Origin: an uncultured bacterium
GTDB lineage: Bacteria > Bacteroidota > Ignavibacteria > Ignavibacteriales > Melioribacteraceae
Assembly (NCBI GenBank): GCA_937936675.1
Contig: CALDDL010000234.1
Span: forward strand, 1-16,070
DNA: 16,070 nucleotides
Direction of reading: 5' to 3'
A program made the position numbers and the translations under genes. This document shows, one piece after another, positions 1 through 5,482 of this stretch. Numbering within the stretch: position 1 is the first letter of the stretch; the number at the start of each line of letters is the position of its first letter. Under the pieces are notes generated by a model, which had not been told where the DNA came from, searched no databases, and worked only from the letters and a program-made list of their open reading frames with translations.

Positions 1-594
1 ACCACCATCAAACATTGTCTGACCGACCAACTCAACATTGTGAAAATTCGGCTCAAGGATATTTTTCAATTTTTGTGATTCGGTTTTGAGCCAATCGATT
101 GCTTCCTTACCTGCGAAAAAATGATTTCCTTTCTTATTCATATCGTTTGAATCAATTTGTATTCCCCATGTTTGATATGGAGAAGAAATTTTATTACCGA
201 TAATATTTCTATTAATATTTTTTATTTTACCGCTTATCGGAGATAAAAATTCGACGCTTTCGGTTCCGTAATTTCCTACAAAAAGAATGTCACCTCTCTT
301 TATTTTACTCCCCTGTTCTGCGGCTTTAGTAATTGATAGAGAACCTAAAGCTGATGAAGCAAATGAATCGATTCCAATTTCAATTAATCCTTCGCTATTT
401 TTCTTAAGCCATGTATGACCTTTCGATAAGAAAAGATTCGAAGGGAGCGCAGTGCCGGATTCCAACGATGGAACTGCTTCGTATATAGGCGATGGAGCCT
501 CGAATGCCGGATGAACTTTCCCTTGTAATTTTAATACAAGAAGATCGAGTAATAGAATTGAAATAAATCCCGCCAGTACAAAAATTGCGACCAT
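1..594 (-). CDS. Membrane-anchored GcvH-like (lipoyl-domain fold) protein, C-terminus beyond window edge
   Basis: This frame is open from an ATG at 594-592 to the left edge (198 codons, no stop), so the gene is partial. Residues 3-21 form one hydrophobic helix. From about residue 54 the sequence follows the glycine-cleavage H protein: an SKGHTWLK segment, a GIDSFASSALG segment, then GD near 101-102 and an SPISGKI turn at 118-124. In H proteins the lipoyl lysine sits seven residues before the S of that SP; here the position is Thr111, and no lysine is near. A swinging-arm role therefore looks lost, although the fold is kept. The N-terminal anchor is not a feature of ordinary GcvH. An AAGGA ribosome site lies just upstream. 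The gene follows the 645-905 gene by 50 bp on the same strand and shares a TMFDGG motif with it, so they probably form an operon that continues to the left. A role in a membrane redox complex is only a guess. Confidence 0.75.
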   Translation of the reverse strand, partial: MVAIFVLAGFISILLLDLLVLKLQGKVHPAFEAPSPIYEAVPSLESGTALPSNLFLSKGHTWLKKNSEGLIEIGIDSFASSALGSLSITKAAEQGSKIKRGDILFVGNYGTESVEFLSPISGKIKNINRNIIGNKISSPYQTWGIQIDSNDMNKKGNHFFAGKEAIDWLKTESQKLKNILEPNFHNVELVGQTMFDGG

Positions 595-644
595 AGTATA
601 TCCTTTTATGAAAACATTAAATTAATTATTAAAACTGCATTTAC

Positions 645-905
645 TTATTTGATCTCTTTTTCATCGATTGAATTATTTTCTGATTTAATTTCAGATTCGT
701 TTATTGCTTCACCGTCCTTATGTGGCTTGCCGCCATCGAACATTGTTTCAGTGGCAAGTCTGACCGTAGGATCGAATCTTGAGGAAACCGGTTTTGGAGC
801 TTTGATTCTCTTTTTTGAGGGATCAATCATCGGCTCAAAAACGAAACGAACTAATAGATCAACTACTATAAATACAGCTACGAGTGATAATAAGAAAATG
901 ACCAT
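645..905 (-). CDS. Small single-pass membrane protein with TMFDGG motif
   Basis: This is an 86-residue protein. Its start is fixed by an ideal AGGAGG Shine-Dalgarno (911-916) five bases before the ATG. Residues 1-24 are a hydrophobic anchor ending in VDLLVRF, like the LDLLVLK end of the anchor in the neighbouring GcvH-like protein. A basic, proline-containing linker follows (30-45), then TMFDGG at 54-59, and an acidic, lysine-rich tail. The same TMFDGG occurs in the neighbour as the last residues visible at the window edge, but with different synonymous codons. That suggests the motif is under protein-level selection. No known domain is recognised. It looks like an accessory subunit or assembly partner of whatever membrane complex the downstream gene belongs to. 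Confidence 0.75.
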   Translation of the reverse strand: MVIFLLSLVAVFIVVDLLVRFVFEPMIDPSKKRIKAPKPVSSRFDPTVRLATETMFDGGKPHKDGEAINESEIKSENNSIDEKEIK

Positions 906-910
906 TACAA

Positions 911-916
911 CCTCCT
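911..916 (-). promoter_or_regulatory. Strong Shine-Dalgarno of the 86-aa membrane protein
   Basis: On the minus strand this reads AGGAGG, with five bases between it and the ATG at 905-903. It is the clearest ribosome-binding site in the window and confirms that the small ORF is translated. Confidence 0.75.
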
Positions 917-1063
917 GTGACTTTTAATTGTACTATATATAGAGCAATTAGCATACCAATGCGAATAGTCGGTTTTTCGAGCTTGTAAGTGATTGGATTA
1001 CAATAGGTTAACGAAATGTGTAGAAATCTTATACGATTGGAGACTAAAAAAGTGAGGAATTTC

Positions 1064-1087
1064 TCAACACCTAAGTGTTGAATTTTT
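1064..1087. terminator. Possible hairpin terminator
   Basis: TCAACAC and GTGTTGA form a perfect 7-bp stem around a CTAA loop (1064-1081). On the plus strand an ATTTTT run follows (1082-1087). It lies between two minus-strand genes, downstream of the barrel-like gene, so the T-run is on the wrong side for that gene. The stem is AT-biased. It may be a weak terminator, or only an inverted repeat. Confidence 0.3.
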
Positions 1088-1215
1088 CAGCAGTGGGTTA
1101 TTTAATACAGCCGCCTTAGTGGCGAATAAATTTTATTGACAATATAAATTATTAAAATTAGTATGTATAGAAGACTAGATTGCTTGGAGTTACGAAATTG
1201 GTATCATTTATAAAC

Positions 1216-1782
1216 TTATAATAATTCCCAAGATAGGCTAAAGCCAAGTTTTAGAATGCCGGTCATCTGCTTATAATAAATTCTTGAGTTGGGATGTGAA
1301 TAGTTATCAATTGAGTAAGCATATACATTATTATTAGTCCAGTAATAAATTAAATCAATACCGAATTTGGAATCTTTTTGATATCCAACTCCAATTCCTT
1401 TATATAACATCTCCTTTTTATAACTTCCGCCACTATTATGATCATTGCCACCACTATTGAAGTGATTATTTAATCCGGTTGTGAAATAATAATTTGTCGC
1501 TAATATGTTAAGCCTCATAAATGCTCCAATCTCAGAGCCCGAATAATCTTCTCCGGCTAAAAAGAAACCGGGTCGGATTTCAAGACTAAGCCAATCAATT
1601 GGTGTAAATAAAGTTGTTAAATATAAGCCATAAGGTGAGAATGAAGTTGAAGATTCATTATTCTGTTGACTAAAAAGAATGCCGGGCTCAACTCGAAAGC
1701 CAAGTTTTAGAGATTGGGATTTGATACTTGGGCTTAGTAAACTTGATAATAATAAAGAAGCAATGACAAAATATTTATTCAT
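1216..1782 (-). CDS. Secreted, outer-membrane barrel-like hypothetical protein
   Basis: This 188-residue protein has a signal peptide (a Lys, then a hydrophobic stretch to about residue 17, with a polar cleavage zone around 18-23 ending in SQ). The mature part alternates polar and aromatic/hydrophobic residues in short beta-like segments such as LKLGFRVEPGILF, LSLEIRPGFFLAG and ILKLGFSLSWEL. It ends in a hydrophobic strand, as small outer-membrane beta-barrels do. A Gly/Asn/Ser-rich loop near 108-120 would fit an extracellular loop. A GGAGA ribosome site lies 5 bases upstream of the ATG. I do not recognise a family. Forty-one bases of its interior (1459-1499) recur at 9280-9320. It is far from its flanking genes and is probably transcribed alone. 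Confidence 0.7.
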   Translation of the reverse strand: MNKYFVIASLLLSSLLSPSIKSQSLKLGFRVEPGILFSQQNNESSTSFSPYGLYLTTLFTPIDWLSLEIRPGFFLAGEDYSGSEIGAFMRLNILATNYYFTTGLNNHFNSGGNDHNSGGSYKKEMLYKGIGVGYQKDSKFGIDLIYYWTNNNVYAYSIDNYSHPNSRIYYKQMTGILKLGFSLSWELL

Positions 1783-2017
1783 CTTTATCTCCGGCGAAAA
1801 TTATATTTTAAATTACTGAACTATTCCCTATTTAGTAAACAATAGGTTAAGCAACTTTTAATTTAATAATTCTTGTTTCTCTTTCAAATTCCATTTTACA
1901 AAATCTATCGGGAGTCTGTAAAATAAATCAAAGAATATTCGATTCGATTACTCCTTAAATCAGAAACGAGACAAAAGACAATCAACTAAATAGAACTTTA
2001 TACTATTAATTCTATTA

Positions 2018-2167
2018 TCAATTTTTACCCTCTAAAACTATTTTAGAAACCGGCGCATTAACGTCAAGAGTTTCAGGGAGTTTTTCTTTGATATTTTTCT
2101 TTGATGTGTTGGTTATTATTTCCTCGCAAGGATTGACAAGCAAAATGTTAATGGTAAGTTTTATATA
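2018..2167 (-). pseudogene. Possible gene remnant or small ORF
   Basis: An open frame of 49 codons ends with TGA at 2020-2018 and is bounded upstream by an in-frame TAA (2170-2168). It has no ATG; the only plausible start is a TTG at 2143-2141, which would give 41 residues. The composition (EKLPETLDVNAPVSKIVLEG near the C-terminus) looks more protein-like than random AT-rich sequence. It could be the tail of a decayed gene. There is no recognised homology and no ribosome site, so this is tentative. Confidence 0.22.
2081..2105. repeat. Tandem pair of a 12-base unit
   Basis: TTTTTCTTTGAT occurs at 2081-2092 and again at 2094-2105, separated by one base (period 13). It lies inside the possible remnant frame and does not keep that frame in phase with 3-base units. 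It may be slippage in AT-rich DNA. Confidence 0.7.
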
Positions 2168-2211
2168 TTAGACATTATGAAGATATTAATAACAAAACTG
2201 AATAGAATATT

Positions 2212-3693
2212 TTGAAAACGTGCCCTAAGTGTAATAAAGAATTTTCTAACGAGAAAAAGTTTTGCGGAGAGTGTGGAGTTGAGTTATCTGAATTGAGTGA
2301 TAACCGAATACCCGGGAAGCCAAAGGTTGAATCTGTGGCAAAATGTAAAAAGTCTTCGCATGACAAACCCTCCTCAGATTCGTATGAAATACCACTTCCG
2401 GCGGATGAAACGGATTCAGTTCCTCCGTCTTGTGAGATGCCCTCCGATATTCTTTTTGATAGATCAATTCCGTCTCCTCCACGAAACGCACGATTCAATT
2501 CCCTCTTCCTGATTCTATTAATCATAATCGTTTTAATTGCGGGCGGGTATATTGTTTTATTTCATTCGGAGAATATGAATCCGGCTAATTCGGTAGTTCA
2601 AGATACTACCAAAAATAAAATCCTCCGTGAGGAGAAATCACAAGATGATGAAAAAGCATCCGCAGAAGGCATAGCATCAACCAATGGAATCTCAGCAAGC
2701 GAAGATACAGCACAAAAAGAGAAAGCATTAATCGAAGAAGCAGCATATAATAAATATCAATCAAACTATGAAGAGCTCGCTTCAAATTCAGATAAGTGGG
2801 AGCTCTCAGCAAAACATATATTCGATAAAGAAGGCAATCCGAGAAACCTTTATATTGCACATTTTTTAAATCAACTCGAATCCCCCGATGGCGTAGGAAC
2901 AGCAGTTTCAAAAAGTGAATTCTTAGAATTGCTTAAAGATTCACGTGCTAAAACTGTTTATTCCAAGATGTTAATTAAATACGCAACTCCCTTAAATGAA
3001 TTAATCCAAAAGCAAGAGCACACGGATCTTACAAAAGTTTTTTTACAAGAAAGGCGTGTATTAGCCGGTATAAAATTTCTTCATGATTATAGTGATCTGC
3101 TTTCGGATGCCGAATCAAAATATAACATACCTCAAAAAGATATCGTATCAATATTGATGTGGGAATCGGCACTCGGTAAGAACACTGGTAATTATCAGAT
3201 TTTCAATGTCTTCTTAGGACAGCTTACGTTAATGGATTATGCACAAGAATACTCAATTAGGCGACTTAAAAATTCGGGTAAAGATAATCCTTTAGATGAT
3301 CCGGCTGTAAAGGATAAGCAAACGAGGCGGCTCGATTTTAGGAGAAGAGATGCAGCGAAAAGTCTAGCCTCGCTGCTTAGAATATGCAAATCCAACGGGC
3401 AAGATCCATTAAAACAAGTCGGCAGTTGGGGCGGAGCTATCGGCTTTGTTCAATTTATGCCATATAATTTAATTTATGCGGTCGATGGCGATAAGAACGG
3501 CGAGATAGATCTATTTGATTTCGATGATGCAATTTATAGTGTCGCAAATTATTTAGTGGAAGTGGGAAACTATGGCGAAAAGGAAGAGAGCAGATACGAT
3601 GCAATTTTTTCTTATAACCGGAGTCATGAATACGTTAAAGGTGTGATAGCTTATGCCGATGCAATATGGGCGAGATACAGCGCAGGCGAATAA
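2212..3693 (+). CDS. Zinc-ribbon, transmembrane, MltB-like lytic transglycosylase
   Basis: This 493-residue protein has three parts. Residues 4-21 hold a zinc ribbon with paired cysteines (CPKC at 4-7, CGEC at 18-21). After a disordered Ser/Pro-rich linker, one membrane helix spans about 97-117. A charged linker leads to a soluble domain from about 185. That domain resembles MltB-type (GH103-like) lytic transglycosylases, which cleave the glycan backbone of peptidoglycan. It has MWESALGK with candidate catalytic Glu318, GAIGFVQFMP at 408-417, DGDKNGEIDLFDFDDAI at 425-441, and a late SYNRS motif at 467-471. The start must be TTG at 2212, because an in-frame TAG lies three codons upstream and no ATG occurs before residue 76; this start keeps the zinc ribbon. 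No Shine-Dalgarno is visible. The ribbon would be cytoplasmic and the enzyme periplasmic. The fusion is unusual, since MltB is normally a lipoprotein. Confidence 0.85.
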   Translation: MKTCPKCNKEFSNEKKFCGECGVELSELSDNRIPGKPKVESVAKCKKSSHDKPSSDSYEIPLPADETDSVPPSCEMPSDILFDRSIPSPPRNARFNSLFLILLIIIVLIAGGYIVLFHSENMNPANSVVQDTTKNKILREEKSQDDEKASAEGIASTNGISASEDTAQKEKALIEEAAYNKYQSNYEELASNSDKWELSAKHIFDKEGNPRNLYIAHFLNQLESPDGVGTAVSKSEFLELLKDSRAKTVYSKMLIKYATPLNELIQKQEHTDLTKVFLQERRVLAGIKFLHDYSDLLSDAESKYNIPQKDIVSILMWESALGKNTGNYQIFNVFLGQLTLMDYAQEYSIRRLKNSGKDNPLDDPAVKDKQTRRLDFRRRDAAKSLASLLRICKSNGQDPLKQVGSWGGAIGFVQFMPYNLIYAVDGDKNGEIDLFDFDDAIYSVANYLVEVGNYGEKEESRYDAIFSYNRSHEYVKGVIAYADAIWARYSAGE

Positions 3694-4008
3694 AACACTC
3701 CGACAATAGAACCAGATTTCATATAACCATTTGGCTGTTTTTAATATACTAAAAAGATTTAAATAGTATGCGAAGTCCCCGATTTATTTTACTCGCATCA
3801 CCAAAATTCTCCATCCAATCGGCATTCTCGCGGGAGGCAATATACCTTAGCTTAATATATTGCAGCAATTGACTTACCAATTATGTATGCTCATTCTCGC
3901 GGTCGATGAATTTGAGAGTGTGAGAACTCCATGTTCAATTTATTCTATTAAAAAATTCGATCTATTATATTATTCATATCTGGGCTAATTATATTAGAGA
4001 CTCTTTAC
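3694..4008. other. Intergenic region between convergent genes, possible dispersed repeat unit
   Basis: These 315 bases lie between the ends of two convergent genes and hold no supported ORF. CATTCTCGCGG occurs twice, at 3823-3833 and 3892-3902. ATGCGA at 3768-3773 pairs with TCGCAT at 3793-3798. The stretch from about 3760 to 3910 is less AT-rich than typical spacer here and looks like an intergenic repeat element. No clear U-tract terminator was seen for either gene. Confidence 0.5.
3823..3902. repeat. Pair of 11-base direct repeats
   Basis: CATTCTCGCGG at 3823-3833 recurs exactly at 3892-3902, 69 bases later. Both copies lie in non-coding DNA between convergent genes. Their function is unknown. 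Confidence 0.7.
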
Positions 4009-5223
4009 TCACTGATTTCTCTTCCAGTTATCGGAGAGAGCTTTCATCTTAGAATCCGCATGTTCAAAAAACATAAGATAGGACTCGCAGAAATGGCTTA
4101 CTTTGTTTGGATCGTTGGAATTAATTCGATCCTTCGTGCAGCCGCCCCAGCAGTATTTCAAGTAATCGCATGATTTACATTTCTGAGGCAATGTCGATTT
4201 CATTTTTCCGAATTCATTCTGCCGGTCGGAATTCAACATATCAATAATTCTATTCTCGTGCAGATTTCCGAGATGCCATGAAGGTTCGACGAAAAAATCG
4301 CATGAATAAACATCGCCCGTATGTTCGATAACTACATAATTACCGCACTCGGATAAAAGTGTACATTCGGGAGCGGGCATCCCTACATAATTATAAAAAA
4401 CCGAATCAAAATATCGGATTGATGTCGAAGGGATTTCGCCATTAAAATCATTTATCCATAAATCAAATAGTTTGCATAAAAATTCTCCGAATTGTTTCGG
4501 CTCCACCGAATATTTCGCAAGCATTTTCGGATCAGAAATATCTCTCTCGACGCATGGAATATATTGCTGATAAGTCAATCCGATCGATTTATGAAAATTA
4601 TAAATCTCCTCGGGATACTTGACCGAATAATCATTAACGACCGTAAGAGCATTTACTTCCACACCATGCTCTAAAAGTCTTTTAGATGTAGAGAGTACTT
4701 TTTTCCATGAACCTTTTTGCGATTTAGTTTTTCTGTAATGATCGTGGATATGTTCCGGTCCGTCTATCGAAAGTCCGATTAAGAAATTATATTCACTTAA
4801 GAACTTAGCCCAATTATTATCAATTAATATTCCGTTAGTTTGGAGACCATTGCCAATAGTTTTCCCATCGCCATATTTCTTTTGGAACTCGATAACTTTC
4901 TTGAAAAAATCGAGACCCATTAAAGTCGGCTCGCCCCCCTGCCAACCGAAGGTTACATAAGCTCCGCTCTGCTGCATCACCTGTTTGATAGTCTCTTCCA
5001 AGGTATCGATGCTCATTCTGTGGCGAGGACTACCTTCGAATAAACTCGCTTTCTCAAGGTAGAAGCAGTAATCACAATCCAGATTGCAATCGGGTCCCGC
5101 AGGCTTTATCAATACGCTTGAAAGCGGTTTGAAGAACTTAGTTTTTAATCTAATGTTTTTATTCTCGATTCCACGATCTTTAATTTCATTATTTGCCAAT
5201 TCGCCATCCAGGTCCAATTTCAT
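4009..5223 (-). CDS. Radical SAM/SPASM enzyme, anaerobic sulfatase-maturating type
   Basis: This 404-residue enzyme probably oxidises an active-site Cys or Ser of a sulfatase to formylglycine without oxygen, in the cytoplasm. CNLDCDYC gives the radical-SAM cluster cysteines 46, 50 and 53. QGGEPTLMG near 95-103 is the SAM-site motif. The SPASM cysteines are 287, 293, 308, 349, 352, 358, 362 and 379. Spacings of 6, 15, 3, 6, 4 and about 17 match, from memory, the two auxiliary clusters of the Clostridium perfringens anSME. Asp309, directly after Cys308, matches that enzyme's proposed catalytic Asp. About 30 residues precede the usual N-terminus. The ATG at 5223-5221 is the only ATG before the cluster; the ribosome site is weak. 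No sulfatase gene is in the window, so the substrate must be elsewhere, and a related peptide-modifying role cannot be excluded. Confidence 0.88.
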   Translation of the reverse strand: MKLDLDGELANNEIKDRGIENKNIRLKTKFFKPLSSVLIKPAGPDCNLDCDYCFYLEKASLFEGSPRHRMSIDTLEETIKQVMQQSGAYVTFGWQGGEPTLMGLDFFKKVIEFQKKYGDGKTIGNGLQTNGILIDNNWAKFLSEYNFLIGLSIDGPEHIHDHYRKTKSQKGSWKKVLSTSKRLLEHGVEVNALTVVNDYSVKYPEEIYNFHKSIGLTYQQYIPCVERDISDPKMLAKYSVEPKQFGEFLCKLFDLWINDFNGEIPSTSIRYFDSVFYNYVGMPAPECTLLSECGNYVVIEHTGDVYSCDFFVEPSWHLGNLHENRIIDMLNSDRQNEFGKMKSTLPQKCKSCDYLKYCWGGCTKDRINSNDPNKVSHFCESYLMFFEHADSKMKALSDNWKRNQ

Positions 5224-5470
5224 TTGTATTCAATCTTTTTTTTTCTTTAATAATTCGTAATCAATAAAAGTATTGCTAATGGGAGCAAAATGTTTATTCA
5301 CCCATTTCTATTTATTGCAAAGATAGAAATTTTCCGATTAATCGAAAGTGCATCTTTTTCTGCCGTTAAAGTTGAATAGAATATTAAATTAAAGTAAATT
5401 CAGTTTAGCTAAATGGGATATGCGCCAATGCGATGTGCTTTATCCATTTATACATTTTTGATAATAAAAT

Positions 5471-5477
5471 GAGGGAG
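5471..5477 (+). promoter_or_regulatory. Shine-Dalgarno of phosphoketolase
   Basis: GAGGGAG lies five bases before the ATG at 5483. It supports that start and therefore the long charged N-terminus of the enzyme. Confidence 0.6.
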
Positions 5478-5482
5478 AGACG

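Larger units (their letters stand above)
906..1215. other. Intergenic region, no gene found
   Basis: These 310 bases separate two minus-strand genes. No credible ORF was seen on either strand. The region holds the leader and Shine-Dalgarno of the 645-905 gene, and a perfect 7-bp hairpin at 1064-1081. A shorter GC-rich stem (CGCC/GGCG) lies around 1112-1125. A plus-strand TTGACA at 1136-1141 with a TAGTAT 17 bases later resembles a sigma-70 promoter but precedes no plus-strand gene. Confidence 0.6.
1783..2211. other. Long intergenic region between divergent genes
   Basis: About 430 bases separate the minus-strand barrel-like gene from the plus-strand transglycosylase gene, so promoters for both should lie here. 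None can be placed with confidence. It contains a near-tandem 12-base repeat (2081-2105) and a possible remnant reading frame on the minus strand (2018-2167). Confidence 0.6.

Noticed and set aside
649..927. Plus-strand 92-codon ORF opposite the small membrane protein
   Set aside because: It is antisense to a gene with a perfect Shine-Dalgarno, an anchor helix and a shared motif, and has no ribosome site or recognisable features itself.
1136..1164. Plus-strand TTGACA-17-TAGTAT resembling a sigma-70 promoter
   Set aside because: No plus-strand gene follows, the -10 match is partial, and promoters in the likely phylum follow a different consensus.
1800..1805. Minus-strand TATAAT before the barrel-like gene as a -10 box
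   Set aside because: It lies only about 18 bases before the start codon and has no -35 partner, leaving almost no leader for the ribosome site.
1000..1850. 12-base direct repeat ACAATAGGTTAA at 1000-1011 and 1839-1850 flanking the barrel-like gene, with a near copy at 10149-10159
   Set aside because: In AT-rich sequence of this length several 12-base matches are expected by chance, and no inverted repeats or transposase accompany them.
2606..2911. Minus-strand 101-codon ORF inside the transglycosylase gene
   Set aside because: It is a leucine-rich shadow of the Lys/Glu-rich linker on the coding strand.
5370..5398. TTGAAT-17-TAAATT upstream of phosphoketolase as a promoter
   Set aside because: Each box matches only four of six consensus bases in AT-rich DNA, so it is not distinguishable from chance.
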